Counted from the stretch's first letter, positions 42,823 to 52,199 are shown. The stretch: 64,000 nucleotides of DNA from Virgibacillus_F sp049310925 (GCF_049310925.1 NZ_JBMERP010000001.1:124001-188000), one strand, 5' to 3'. Numbers and translations: made by a program. Notes: generated by a model not told the origin, from the letters alone.

Positions 42823-43338
42823 TTGTTAAAGAAATTTTTACCAAATGAACATGTGAAACAGGTATTTGATATTCATCCCTCTAAACTGAAACAAAAAGGT
42901 ATTAAAGGTATTATAACTGATCTTGACAATACATTAGTTGCCTGGGATGTTCAGGACGCTACCCCTGAAATCATTAACTGGTTTAAACAAATGAAGGATT
43001 ATGATATTAAAGTAACAATTATTTCAAATAATAACCAAGAACGTGTGAAAATTTTCTCGGAACCTTTAGATGCGCCTTTTGTTTACAGCGCAAGGAAACC
43101 ATTAAGCCGTGCATTTAAGACAGCCGCCAAACAAATGGGGCTAAATAAACAGGACATTGTTGTAGTTGGTGACCAATTATTAACAGATGTGCTGGGTGGG
43201 AACTTTGCAGGTTTTTATACCATATTGGTCCTTCCTATTGTACAAACAGATGGTAAAATTACACAGTTTAATCGAAAAATAGAACGTAGAATACTAAACT
43301 ATATGAGGAAAAAAGGCAAGATAACCTGGGAGGAGTAA
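42823..43338 (+). CDS. yqeG: YqeG-family HAD IIIA phosphatase
   Basis: The 171-residue protein has the HAD motif I ITDLDNTLVAWD near residue 31, motif II IISNN near 67, and motif III/IV VVGDQLLTDVLGG near 111. The substrate is not known for certain; phosphatidylglycerophosphate has been suggested for distant relatives. Start is TTG 42823 after GAGGTG, with no ATG nearby in frame. It is the first gene of a compact operon with yqeH and aroE. Confidence 0.9.
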   Translation: MLKKFLPNEHVKQVFDIHPSKLKQKGIKGIITDLDNTLVAWDVQDATPEIINWFKQMKDYDIKVTIISNNNQERVKIFSEPLDAPFVYSARKPLSRAFKTAAKQMGLNKQDIVVVGDQLLTDVLGGNFAGFYTILVLPIVQTDGKITQFNRKIERRILNYMRKKGKITWEE

Positions 43339-43340
43339 AT

Positions 43341-44441
43341 ATGGAAGATATACATTGTCAAGGCTGTGGAGCACCAACTCAAACAAAGAACCAAGATGAA
43401 ATTGGTTATACACCTGAATCAGCGTTAAGTAAAGAGGTTATACTGTGCCAGCGCTGTTTTAAGTTGAAGCATTACAATGAAATTCAAGATGTTTCTGTTA
43501 CAGATGATGACTTTCTGAAAATGGTAAGTGAAATCCGGGATGTAGACGGTTTAGCTGTACATTTAATTGATATTTTCGATGTCAATGGAAGTATGATCAA
43601 AAGCTTAGCAAGAATAATTGGTGACAAGCCCATTATTTTAGTGGGAAATAAAGTCGACCTTTTGCCTAAATCTACCAATAAACAGAAGCTGATTAACTGG
43701 TTAAAGAAATCAGCTAAAGAAGCTGGAATTAAAGTTCAGGATGTTCATCTAATATCATCTATTAGAGGCCATGGTATTGAGAAACTTACTGAGGCGATAG
43801 AAGTAATGAGAAAAAATCGTAATGTTTATGTTGTGGGGACAACAAATGTAGGGAAATCTACCTTTATAAATCGACTGATTCAACAAACAACTGGTGACAA
43901 AAATGTAATAACAACCTCTTATTTCCCTGGCACAACTTTAGGTTTTATTGAAATTCCATTAGATGATTCCTCAGTGTTAATAGACACGCCTGGTATCGTT
44001 AATAAAGAACAAATGGCACATTATGTATCCAAAAGTGATTTAAAGGTGATTACTCCTGCGAAGGAAATTAAACCAAGGGTGTTTCAATTAAACAGCCAGC
44101 AAACTCTATTTTTTGGTGGGTTAGGTAGAATCGATTTTATAAAAGGAGACAAACAATCCTTTGTTTGTTATTTCTCTAACCAATTGGATATCCATCGTAC
44201 AAAGTTTGAAAATGCAGATAAGCTATATGATGACCACGTAGGTGAGTTTTTGTCACCACCAGATGAATCCACACGTACAACTTTACCTAAACTAGTTCAA
44301 AGCACCTTTAAAATTAGAGAAGAAAAAATGGATATTGTATTTCCTGGATTGGGTTGGGTGATGATACCAGAAGCTAACACGACGGTAATTGTGCATAGCC
44401 CAAGAACTGTAGCAGTGTCGATTAGAAAGGCATTGATATAG
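43341..44441 (+). CDS. yqeH: Ribosome biogenesis GTPase YqeH
   Basis: This 366-residue GTPase with circularly permuted motifs acts in 30S subunit assembly. A zinc finger, CQGC at residues 5-8 with CQRC near 37, comes first. G4 (NKVDLLPKS, near 104) precedes G1 (GTTNVGKST, near 166) and G3 (DTPG, near 215). The C-terminal domain is complete. It starts two bases after the yqeG stop. Confidence 0.94.
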   Translation: MEDIHCQGCGAPTQTKNQDEIGYTPESALSKEVILCQRCFKLKHYNEIQDVSVTDDDFLKMVSEIRDVDGLAVHLIDIFDVNGSMIKSLARIIGDKPIILVGNKVDLLPKSTNKQKLINWLKKSAKEAGIKVQDVHLISSIRGHGIEKLTEAIEVMRKNRNVYVVGTTNVGKSTFINRLIQQTTGDKNVITTSYFPGTTLGFIEIPLDDSSVLIDTPGIVNKEQMAHYVSKSDLKVITPAKEIKPRVFQLNSQQTLFFGGLGRIDFIKGDKQSFVCYFSNQLDIHRTKFENADKLYDDHVGEFLSPPDESTRTTLPKLVQSTFKIREEKMDIVFPGLGWVMIPEANTTVIVHSPRTVAVSIRKALI

Positions 44442-44457
44442 GGATGGGGGGATTGTA

Positions 44458-45300
44458 GTGAGCTATCGTTTTGGGCTAATTGGTTATCCAATCAAACATT
44501 CATTGTCACCTTGGATTCACGGAAATTTTTTACATATGGCTGGGCTTCTAGGAAGCTATAGCCTATATGAAATTAATACGCAGGATTCTTTTACAGAGCA
44601 ACTGAAGGTTCTAAGAAAGGATAAACTGGACGGTTTTAACATTACTGCGCCTTATAAACAAAAAATAATACCATTTTTAGATGGGATCGACAAAGAAGCT
44701 GAAGCAATTGGTGCAGTCAATACAGTCGTTAATACAAATGGAAAATGGATTGGATATAATACAGACGGGATAGGTTATCTTAGATCTTTAATGAATGCTT
44801 ACCCATTTGACCTTCAGGATAAATCCAAGAGGATACTGATTTTTGGTGCTGGAGGTGCAGCCAGAGCAATACTTTATACATTGTCAAAGAATGGATTTAA
44901 CTATATTGATATCGCAAACAGGACAGAGGATAAAGCAAAAGAATTAAAATTGCAATATGAGCTAAGTAAAACAAGTTTATTATCGTTACAAGAAGCTGAA
45001 CAGCACTTGGAAGAATACGATTTGATTGTGCAAACAACGTCAATTGGGATGAATTCTACGCAAGATAGTGCCATCGTCAGTATTAATGATAAGTTATCGA
45101 ATAAGAACATTGTAAGTGATATCATTTATCAGCCAGTTTCAACAAGACTATTGAGGGACGCTTTAAACGTTGGTGCAAGAATTCACTACGGACACACTAT
45201 GTTGCTGTATCAAGCGCAGTATGCTTTTGAGTTGTGGACAAATAAGCAAGTTAAAGTAGATGAAATGGAAAATAAACTGCTTGAACAATTGGAAGGATGA
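44458..45300 (+). CDS. aroE: Shikimate dehydrogenase
   Basis: The 280-residue enzyme reduces 3-dehydroshikimate with NADPH in aromatic amino-acid synthesis. The substrate-site SLSPWIH is near residue 16, the catalytic Lys in NITAPYKQKI near 66, and the nucleotide loop FGAGGAARAIL near 129. Translation starts at GTG 44458 with GGGGG upstream. This place between yqeH and yhbY is conserved in Bacillus. Confidence 0.94.
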   Translation: MSYRFGLIGYPIKHSLSPWIHGNFLHMAGLLGSYSLYEINTQDSFTEQLKVLRKDKLDGFNITAPYKQKIIPFLDGIDKEAEAIGAVNTVVNTNGKWIGYNTDGIGYLRSLMNAYPFDLQDKSKRILIFGAGGAARAILYTLSKNGFNYIDIANRTEDKAKELKLQYELSKTSLLSLQEAEQHLEEYDLIVQTTSIGMNSTQDSAIVSINDKLSNKNIVSDIIYQPVSTRLLRDALNVGARIHYGHTMLLYQAQYAFELWTNKQVKVDEMENKLLEQLEG

Positions 45301-45304
45301 TTAG

Positions 45305-45595
45305 ATGTTAACTGGAAAACAAAAACGATTTTTACGGTCAAAGGCGAACCGATTAAAACCGATATTTCAAGTCGGCAAAACAGGCGTTAATGACAATATG
45401 GTAGAACAAATATCTGAAGCGTTAGAAAAAAGAGAACTTATAAAGGTGAGTATCCTGCAAAATTGTATGGAAGATAAAGACACAGTTGCATCTGAACTAG
45501 TTGAGGGTGCCCAAGCAGAACTAGTTCAGATTATTGGTAATAATATAGTGTTATATAAGGAATCAGTAGAAAATAAGCAAATACAGCTGCCATAA
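45305..45595 (+). CDS. yhbY: YhbY-family RNA-binding protein
   Basis: The 96-residue CRM-domain protein shows LRSKANRLKPIFQVGKTGVN and the GxxG-like IIGNNIVLY segment. Such proteins bind pre-50S or other ribosomal particles. It lies four bases downstream of aroE in the same operon (yqeI in B. subtilis). Confidence 0.92.
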   Translation: MLTGKQKRFLRSKANRLKPIFQVGKTGVNDNMVEQISEALEKRELIKVSILQNCMEDKDTVASELVEGAQAELVQIIGNNIVLYKESVENKQIQLP

Positions 45596-45606
45596 AGGGG
45601 AATACC

Positions 45607-46176
45607 ATGAGACGTGTAGGCATTTTAGGAGGAACATTTGATCCTCCACATCTTGCCCATTTAATGATTGCAGAAGAGGTTCGTCTTTCACTAGAACTTG
45701 AGGAAATATGGTTTGTGCCATCACAAGAGCCTCCACATAAAACGAAAGCGGTTATCAGCGCTCAAGACCGTGTCGAGATGGTACGCTTAGCAATAGATGG
45801 TAATCCTTATTTCAAATTGAATACTATAGAAGTAGATCGTGTAGGAAAATCATATACCTTTGATACACTAAACGTGTTAAAAAATAAGTACCCTGATATA
45901 TCTTTCTATTTTATCATTGGGGCTGACATGGTTGAATACCTGCCAAAATGGTACAAAATAGAGGAATTAATAAAAATGGTTACATTTGTTGGGGTAAAAA
46001 GGATAGGCTCACAACTAAACACTCCTTACTCGATTGAGTTAGTTGATATTCCTTATGTTGAGATATCTTCTACAGAAATCAGGAATCGGATTAGAGAAAA
46101 TACTTCCACAAAGTATTTTCTGCCAGAAAAAGTTATACGCTATATAAAGGAGAAGCAATTGTATGAAAAGGGATGA
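45607..46176 (+). CDS. nadD: Nicotinate-nucleotide adenylyltransferase
   Basis: The 189-residue enzyme makes nicotinate adenine dinucleotide in NAD synthesis. GGTFDPPHLAHL near residue 8 holds the (H/T)xGH-like nucleotide-binding motif, and ISSTEIRNRI near 153 is the ISxTxxR signature. It overlaps the start of yqeK by 14 bases, so the two genes are coupled. Confidence 0.94.
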   Translation: MRRVGILGGTFDPPHLAHLMIAEEVRLSLELEEIWFVPSQEPPHKTKAVISAQDRVEMVRLAIDGNPYFKLNTIEVDRVGKSYTFDTLNVLKNKYPDISFYFIIGADMVEYLPKWYKIEELIKMVTFVGVKRIGSQLNTPYSIELVDIPYVEISSTEIRNRIRENTSTKYFLPEKVIRYIKEKQLYEKG

Positions 46177-46729
46177 AGCAATTAAGATTGTTCAACCAGC
46201 ATTAACGAAAGAACGATTCGACCATACCTTACGAGTCGCTGAAACAGCAGTTGAGTTAGCTGGAATGTATAATGTTTCAAAAGAAAAAGTAGAGCTTGCA
46301 GCAATACTTCACGATTATGCAAAGTATCGACCGTTAGAAGAGATGAGACAATTCATATTGAGTAGTGAATTACCAAACGACCTATTGGACTATCACCATG
46401 AAGTATGGCATGGCCCGGTTGCTTCAATTGTGGTAGGTGAACAGTTCGGAATTTCAGATCCTGAAATTAAAGGTGCTATACGTTACCATACAACAGGAAA
46501 AGCTAATCTTGGAACGTTTGAAATGGTGATTTTTCTGGCCGATTATATAGAGCCAGGCAGGTCATTTCCGGGTGTCGAGAAGGTTAGGGAAATGGCACCA
46601 AGGGATTTAAATCATGCGTGCTGGATGGTGTCTCGAAACACGATACAGTATCTGCTATCTAAAAATGCATCGATTTATCCAGATTCATTCCATGCTTACA
46701 ATTACTTTTTACAAAAATTGAACGGCTAA
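46163..46729 (+). CDS. yqeK: HD-domain diadenosine tetraphosphatase YqeK
   Basis: The 188-residue phosphohydrolase shows the metal site RFDHTLRVAETA, ILHDYAKYRPL (His-Asp near residue 50), and later H and D residues in WHGPVAS and FLADYIEPG. B. subtilis YqeK was reported to split Ap4A into ADP. AAAGGAGAAG precedes the ATG. Confidence 0.92.
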   Translation: MKRDEAIKIVQPALTKERFDHTLRVAETAVELAGMYNVSKEKVELAAILHDYAKYRPLEEMRQFILSSELPNDLLDYHHEVWHGPVASIVVGEQFGISDPEIKGAIRYHTTGKANLGTFEMVIFLADYIEPGRSFPGVEKVREMAPRDLNHACWMVSRNTIQYLLSKNASIYPDSFHAYNYFLQKLNG

Positions 46730-46763
46730 ATTTTTAAAACAATTAAATGGAGGTTTTTATTAG

Positions 46764-47120
46764 ATGAATAGTAATGACATTGTGCAACTAGCAGCAGAAG
46801 CAAGTGATGATAAACGAGCAGAGGATATTGTTGCTTTAGATATGAGAGAAGTTTCATTAATAGCAGATTACTTTTTAATCTGTCATGGAAGTAATGAAAG
46901 GCAGGTCCAGGCTATTGCACGGTCAATCAAGGATGCTGCAGAAGAAAAAGGTATAGATGTAAAACGCTTAGAAGGTTTTGACCAGGCAAGATGGATTTTA
47001 GTTGATATTGGGGATGTTGTTTGTCACATCTTCCATAAAGATGAGCGATCTTATTATAACTTAGAACGTCTATGGGGAGATGCTACAAGAATTTCATTAA
47101 GCGTCGGGCAAGAAGGATAG
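46764..47120 (+). CDS. rsfS: Ribosomal silencing factor RsfS
   Basis: The 118-residue protein binds L14 (uL14) on the 50S subunit and prevents subunit joining when nutrients are low. Family motifs SLIADYFLICHGSNERQVQAI near 33, GFDQARWILVDIGDVVCHIF near 70, and YYNLERLWGDA near the end are complete. ATGGAGG precedes ATG 46764. The next gene starts five bases after its stop. Confidence 0.94.
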   Translation: MNSNDIVQLAAEASDDKRAEDIVALDMREVSLIADYFLICHGSNERQVQAIARSIKDAAEEKGIDVKRLEGFDQARWILVDIGDVVCHIFHKDERSYYNLERLWGDATRISLSVGQEG

Positions 47121-47125
47121 TAAAA

Positions 47126-47884
47126 ATGGCCTATCAACAAATGGCAAAGCTTTATGACAAACTCATGGACGCTGCACCATACGATCAGTGGGATGAAATA
47201 ACAAGGGAAATTTTAAATCAAGCTAGTATCTCCGTTAATCAGATAGTTGACTTAGGCTGCGGGACTGGTCAAATAACAACAAGGTTAGCACAAAGTGGTT
47301 ATCAAATGGTGGGTGTAGACTATTCCGTTGACATGTTAAGTTATGCTGAGCAACGTGCAAGTGAACAAAACCTTTCTATACAATGGATTAATCAGGACAT
47401 ACGGTACACAGAAGGTATTATCGAAGCTGATGCTGTAATTAGTTATTGTGATGTCATAAACTATATAACCACAGAAGAGGATCTAAATCTGGTTTTTGCT
47501 AATGTAGCGGATATGTTAAAGGACGATGGAATATTTATATTTGATATACATTCTTTAAACCATGTAGAACAGGATATGGTAAACCAGACATTTGCAACAG
47601 TTGATGAGGATCTGTCTTCAATCTGGTTTTGTTCCCCCGGAGAAGATAGTGGCGAGATGAATCATGATCTTACTTTTTTTGTTAAAACAGATGGGGATTC
47701 CTATTCAAAGTTTGAAGAGTATCATCACCAAAAAACCTTTTCTGTTGGCATCTACCAGACACTTTTAGAGCAAAATGGATTCCAAATTAAAAATATATAT
47801 GGTGATTTTTCCCTAAATGAAGAAGATGTACATGAAGAAACAGAAAGAATTTTCTTTGTTGCTGAGAAAAGATCGATAAAATAA
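47126..47884 (+). CDS. yqeM: SAM-dependent methyltransferase YqeM
   Basis: The 252-residue class I methyltransferase shows the SAM loop VDLGCGTGQ near residue 41 and GVDYSVDML near 66. The substrate is unknown. ATG 47126 starts the conserved MAYQQMAKLYDKLMD; the open frame further upstream overlaps rsfS. Its last codons form the left arm of a perfect terminator-like palindrome. Confidence 0.88.
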   Translation: MAYQQMAKLYDKLMDAAPYDQWDEITREILNQASISVNQIVDLGCGTGQITTRLAQSGYQMVGVDYSVDMLSYAEQRASEQNLSIQWINQDIRYTEGIIEADAVISYCDVINYITTEEDLNLVFANVADMLKDDGIFIFDIHSLNHVEQDMVNQTFATVDEDLSSIWFCSPGEDSGEMNHDLTFFVKTDGDSYSKFEEYHHQKTFSVGIYQTLLEQNGFQIKNIYGDFSLNEEDVHEETERIFFVAEKRSIK

Positions 47885-47907
47885 TATTTTATCGATCTTT
47901 ATTTTTA
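47868..47907 (+). terminator. Terminator overlapping the yqeM end
   Basis: AAAGATCGATAAAAT and ATTTTATCGATCTTT are perfect 15-bp arms around three bases, followed by ATTTTTAT. The yqeM stop (47882-47884) lies at the tip. It separates the yqeG operon from comEA. Confidence 0.88.
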
Positions 47908-48017
47908 TAGAAGGAATTAGCCAGTTGCTGTCGAATTATGTATAAAGTAAGCTGATTTCCACCCCCCCCTATTTATCCTCGGTTTTTTCACCTCATATAA
48001 AAAGGACGTGTACCCAA

Positions 48018-48599
48018 TTGATTAATTTTTTGAAAAGGAATTTGTTGTTTGCTGTGTTGGGAGTAGCTGTAGTAGTATTTGTATTTGTACTTAATGATAA
48101 GCCGAGCCAGGAAAAGTCTTTAGGGGTAAAGCCATTACAGGCAGCCAGCACTATTAAGCCTAAGGAAGTACATGATGCAACAAAAGTGTTTGTTGATGTC
48201 AAGGGCGAAGTAAAAAGCCCGGGTGTTTATGAAATGGCCACTGGTTCACGTGTAGAAGCAGTTATTAGCACTGCTGGCGGATTTACGATGAAAGCTGATC
48301 AATCTGTCATAAACCTGGCGCAAAAAGTTCATGATGAAATGATTATCCTAGTTCCAAAAGTTGGGGAGCAAATCACCAAAGTAGCACAAGGTTCACCTTC
48401 ATATAACAAAATCAACCTCAATTACGCTAAGCAGGAAGATATTGAGCAGCTGAATGGAATCGGACCTTCTAAGGCACAGGCAATTATTAAATATCGTGAA
48501 GATGTAGGGTTGTTTGATTCAATTGAAGATGTTTTAAATGTACCAGGTATTGGAAAGAAGACACTTGACAATATGAAAGACAGTATTCAATTACCGTAA
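48018..48599 (+). CDS. comEA: Competence protein ComEA, DNA receptor
   Basis: The 193-residue membrane-anchored protein binds double-stranded DNA during transformation. One N-terminal helix spans about residues 7-25. An SLBB domain covers about 55-115 (VFVDVKGEVKSPGVYEM). Two helix-hairpin-helix motifs follow at 135-193, including LNGIGPSKAQAIIKYR and VPGIGKKTLDNM. Start is probably TTG 48018 after AAAAGGA. All parts look intact. Confidence 0.93.
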   Translation: MINFLKRNLLFAVLGVAVVVFVFVLNDKPSQEKSLGVKPLQAASTIKPKEVHDATKVFVDVKGEVKSPGVYEMATGSRVEAVISTAGGFTMKADQSVINLAQKVHDEMIILVPKVGEQITKVAQGSPSYNKINLNYAKQEDIEQLNGIGPSKAQAIIKYREDVGLFDSIEDVLNVPGIGKKTLDNMKDSIQLP

Positions 48600-48650
48600 A
48601 GGATTGACTAATATAATTTTCAACATGTAAACTTATTTTATAATTTATTT

Positions 48651-48738
48651 GCAGTAAAGAAAGTATAAAAACTTTCTTTCTGCATAAGTGCAACTAAGGC
48701 TTTCGCCATAAGGCTTGGCGATAAGCCAAGTTTTCTAA
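48651..48738 (+). repeat. Dispersed repeat family I, copy C
   Basis: This is the clearest copy. The first stem is GCAG-AAGAAAG with CTTTCTT-CTGC. A nested hairpin GGCTT-CGCCA-TTGGCG-AAGCC and the end TTTTCTAA follow. It fills most of the gap between comEA and comEB. Confidence 0.85.
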
Positions 48739-48766
48739 TAAAAAAACAGAAGAGAGTGGAATTCAG

Positions 48767-49339
48767 ATGGAACGAATATCATGGGATCAATATTTTATGG
48801 CACAAAGTCATTTGCTTGCATTAAGAAGTACTTGTGAAAGATTGACTGTAGGGGCAACTATCGTAAGAGATAAACGTATTATAGCGGGAGGGTATAATGG
48901 AAGTGTTTCAGGAGACTCACATTGTATCGAAGAAGGCTGTTATGTCGTTGATGGCCATTGTGTAAGAACAGTCCATGCTGAGGCAAATGCATTGCTTCAA
49001 TGTGCCAAATTTGGTGCGCCAGCTGAGGGGTCTGAGATGTATGTTACCCATTTTCCTTGTTTGCATTGTTGTAAAACCATAATACAAAGTGGTGTAAAAA
49101 CAGTCTACTATGCTGCAGATTATAAAAATGACCCTTACGCAGTTGAGCTATTTAGGCAATCAGGGGTTCACACAAAAAAGGTAGAACTAGAAGATAATAC
49201 AATTGACGTAAATCCAGTAGAAAAAGCATCTTATATAGAGACATTATTAAACAAACTTGAAGGAACATCACTAGACCGTAGTCAATTAGATGAATTCAAA
49301 GATGAAGCAAAACGCCTTTTTAACGTTCAAAAAGGGTGA
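48767..49339 (+). CDS. comEB: dCMP deaminase-family protein ComEB
   Basis: The 190-residue protein has the zinc deaminase site VHAEANALL near residue 70 and FPCLHCCKT near 96, as in dCMP deaminase. It sits in the comE operon, although B. subtilis ComEB is not strictly needed for DNA uptake. AGAGTGGAATTC precedes the ATG. comEC starts 12 bases after its stop. Confidence 0.92.
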   Translation: MERISWDQYFMAQSHLLALRSTCERLTVGATIVRDKRIIAGGYNGSVSGDSHCIEEGCYVVDGHCVRTVHAEANALLQCAKFGAPAEGSEMYVTHFPCLHCCKTIIQSGVKTVYYAADYKNDPYAVELFRQSGVHTKKVELEDNTIDVNPVEKASYIETLLNKLEGTSLDRSQLDEFKDEAKRLFNVQKG

Positions 49340-49351
49340 TGGATATCGAAT

Positions 49352-51643
49352 ATGAAAGGTTATTGGCATTTATTTGCCCTATCAGTTCTTTTAAGTATAC
49401 TTACAATAGCATTTAATTATAAACCAATTTTTATCGTATTGTGTCTATGGTTGTTTTATCTGTATAAGCAGAAAAGGGTAGGTGTAGGACCAATCCTTTT
49501 GTCACTGCTATTTTACGTTGGATTTTATTTCTATATACCTGTAATTGATCAAACTGTGTCAACGGGAAATGAAGAGGCTATTAATGGTCAAATTCAAGGA
49601 ACCATTAGTAGTCCCGTGACAATGTCCAGTAAGAGAATAGAGTTTGTCGTAAAGGATCAAGCCTCTGAGCATAAAGTCATTGTATTAGCATTTAAAGAAG
49701 AAAATATGGATTGGGATAATGTACAGCTAAATCAACTGAAATATGGTGCCACCTGCAACATAAAAGGGTTGATGGTATTCCCAGATCGCAGTAGAAATCC
49801 CGGGCAATTTAACTATCGTTCTTATTTATTTTCAAAAGGGATTAACTATCAACTAAAACTATCCTCGTTAGATAACATCACCTGTGAGGGCTCATCTCAC
49901 CTGAATTCCATTCTAGAGTTTCGATTATCCCTAATAAACGTTGTTCTTTCAAAAACAGATCCATATACTGCAAAGTGGCTTTCAGCTCTAGTATTAGGGG
50001 ACGATTCCCAATTAGACGAAAAGACGGTTGAACTATTTAAAAAGTGGAATTTATCCCACCTTTTGGCAATTTCCGGATTACATGTTAGTTTGATTATCAC
50101 AATAATTTATTATTTATTAATAAAGTCAACACTATTAACGAAAGAAAATGCGGAGTGGGTAATGCTTCTGATTTTGCCATTTTATGCTATTTTAGCGGGA
50201 GGGGAACCTTCCGTATGGCGAGCATGCTTGATGGTTTTAGTGTTTATAATTCTACGGAAAATGAAGCAGATCTACAGTCTAACAGATGTCTTAAGTGTTC
50301 TATTTATATTGTTAATCTTATTTAATAGATATATTCCTTACCATATCGGATTTCAACTGTCATTCTTGGTAACACTCGGGTTGCTGCTTTCTGTAAAATG
50401 GATTTCTAGGACAACGTCACCTCTAATTATTAGCTTACAAATTAGTTTTGTAGCACAAATGATGATTATTCCATTACAATTAGCCTACTTCTATACATTT
50501 CAACCATTATCTATTTTATTGAATGTTTTTGTGGTACCATATTTCTCTATTTTTGTCATCCCATTTATGTTTCTCATTTTGCTTCTAACTCCATTACCTG
50601 CTGCAGTATTGAGCGTATTCGGTTTTGTTTTTAAGTTAATCCATCAGACTTTTATTTATCTGATTGATTTTTTAGATCAGGTAGCATATTTCCCATATAC
50701 GCTTGGGCCGATGTCAGTTCTTGCAACAGTTGTTTATTATGTTTTCTTTTTACTGTTCATGGATGCCATTCAAAAAGAAAAAAGTAAAAAAGCGATGAAT
50801 AATGGAATCCTAATCGTACTATTAATTACTTTCATTGGTATCAAACCGTTTCTCTCTCCGAACGGGACAGTAACCATGTTGGATGTTGGACAAGGTGACA
50901 GTTTTATTGTAGAACTTCCATACCGTAAGGCTGTGTTTTTTATTGATGCAGGTGCAAAAATGTCATTTGAAAATAACCAGGCTTCTAGTGCAAACTATGA
51001 ACAAGTTATAGAGCCTTTTTTAAAAGTTAATGGGATCAGTAAGATTGACGCGATTTTTGCTACTCATGAAGATGTGGATCACGTTGGGAGTGTTCCATAT
51101 ATGATAGAGAATTATAAAGTTGATCGAGTTTTTTTAAGTGAGTATTATAACTTGCCACACAATACAATTAAGAAGTGGCAATCGAAAGGGATAATTGTAC
51201 AGCGGATAAAAGCAGGAAACGAAATTGACTTTTATGATTTTCCCATACAACTATTGGCACCTCTGACAGATAAAAAGGAGACAAACGCAAACTCACTTGT
51301 TATGCATATGAAATTAGGTGGTCTTGGTTGGCTGTTTACGGGGGACATTGACAAAGAAATAGAGCTGGAATTAATGGGTTCATACCCAGAACTATCATTT
51401 GATGTACTAAAGGTTGCTCATCATGGTAGTAAATCGTCAACAGCCAAATCTTTTCTTAGACACTTCATGCCTGAATACGCCTGGATTTCGGCAGGGGAAA
51501 ATAATTCGTATGGTCATCCCAATAAGGATGTGTTAAAACTACTTCATGACGAGAGAATCAAAATATTTAGAACTGATCAGGACGGGGCAGTTCAATATCA
51601 TTTCACAAAAGAAAAAGGAACATTCTCTGGATATTTACCATAA
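49352..51643 (+). CDS. comEC: DNA uptake channel ComEC/Rec2
   Basis: The 763-residue protein has an N-terminal hydrophobic and OB-like part and a ComEC membrane domain with LLAISGLHVSLI near residue 240. A C-terminal metallo-beta-lactamase domain shows MLDVGQGDSF near 510, ATHEDVDHVG near 570, GDIDKEIE and VAHHGSKSST near 690. It should pass one DNA strand into the cell and may degrade the other. It is full-length, so the uptake channel looks functional. Confidence 0.94.
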   Translation: MKGYWHLFALSVLLSILTIAFNYKPIFIVLCLWLFYLYKQKRVGVGPILLSLLFYVGFYFYIPVIDQTVSTGNEEAINGQIQGTISSPVTMSSKRIEFVVKDQASEHKVIVLAFKEENMDWDNVQLNQLKYGATCNIKGLMVFPDRSRNPGQFNYRSYLFSKGINYQLKLSSLDNITCEGSSHLNSILEFRLSLINVVLSKTDPYTAKWLSALVLGDDSQLDEKTVELFKKWNLSHLLAISGLHVSLIITIIYYLLIKSTLLTKENAEWVMLLILPFYAILAGGEPSVWRACLMVLVFIILRKMKQIYSLTDVLSVLFILLILFNRYIPYHIGFQLSFLVTLGLLLSVKWISRTTSPLIISLQISFVAQMMIIPLQLAYFYTFQPLSILLNVFVVPYFSIFVIPFMFLILLLTPLPAAVLSVFGFVFKLIHQTFIYLIDFLDQVAYFPYTLGPMSVLATVVYYVFFLLFMDAIQKEKSKKAMNNGILIVLLITFIGIKPFLSPNGTVTMLDVGQGDSFIVELPYRKAVFFIDAGAKMSFENNQASSANYEQVIEPFLKVNGISKIDAIFATHEDVDHVGSVPYMIENYKVDRVFLSEYYNLPHNTIKKWQSKGIIVQRIKAGNEIDFYDFPIQLLAPLTDKKETNANSLVMHMKLGGLGWLFTGDIDKEIELELMGSYPELSFDVLKVAHHGSKSSTAKSFLRHFMPEYAWISAGENNSYGHPNKDVLKLLHDERIKIFRTDQDGAVQYHFTKEKGTFSGYLP

Positions 51644-51688
51644 TCTAATTGAAGGAGAACAAAATCCTAAGACACAATTAAACAAAAA

Positions 51689-51727
51689 GACCATCAAATC
51701 AGCTTACATTTGACAGTCACTTTTTAT
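51689..51727 (+). terminator. Terminator after comEC
   Basis: GACCATCAAAT pairs imperfectly with ATTTGACAGTC, followed by ACTTTTTATTT. It lies 46 bases after comEC and could also serve yqzM in the other direction. Confidence 0.6.
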
Positions 51728-51787
51728 TTCCGACGACAGCAAAAAAACTGCTATCAGTAATATTTTCGTTTGGTTATATGTAGTTTT

Positions 51788-51922
51788 TTACTGTCCAAAG
51801 AAGTTAACTAGCACACCAATAAAGAATATAACAGTAAAGAAAACAAATGAGAAGACAAAACCTAGGCCTGAATCCACTACGTCATTATTTTTTGACTGGA
51901 CATCTTTTTCAAATTCGTTCAT
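51788..51922 (-). CDS. yqzM: YqzM-family small membrane protein
   Basis: The 44-residue protein begins MNEFEKDVQSKNNDVVDSG and has one membrane helix at about 20-41. It matches the YqzM family in sequence and in place, between comEC and holA on the opposite strand. AGGAGGG lies about 7 bases before the ATG. Function is unknown to me; expression in sporulation is plausible for the family. Confidence 0.85.
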   Translation of the reverse strand: MNEFEKDVQSKNNDVVDSGLGFVFSFVFFTVIFFIGVLVNFFGQ

Positions 51923-52106
51923 AACTATCCCTCCTATGTCATCCTATAGTATAAAATAAATACCGGAAAAAATCCATAAATTAATTTACACCATTTTTAG
52001 TAAGAGTTAACATCTATACTTTTTACTTTACTGGTTAATCTATAATTAATCAAATATCGTTTGGCATATAGATTACCGGGTCTATCTGTCAAACGTTTAT
52101 ATAAAT

Positions 52107-52131
52107 GAGGGAATTTCCTTACAAATTCCCT
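52107..52131. other. Perfect hairpin upstream of holA
   Basis: GAGGGAATTT and AAATTCCCTC form a perfect 10-bp stem with a five-base loop. There is no T run, so a terminator function is doubtful. The other DNA between yqzM and holA is AT-rich without a gene. Confidence 0.4.
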
Positions 52132-52199
52132 CTAATATATCTTGCTATTAGATGGATTTCACTTTAGGATTATGTATATACATAATTGGAGTGAATAAA

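Noticed and set aside
47880..47893. AAAA-N5-TTTT motif before comEA as a ComK box
   Set aside because: Only one AT-box is present, and it is part of the yqeM terminator palindrome. A ComK site needs two boxes at set spacing.
47962..47969. Run of eight C residues upstream of comEA as a phase-variation tract
   Set aside because: It is outside any coding frame and not placed between promoter boxes that I can identify. Sequencing-length error is also possible.
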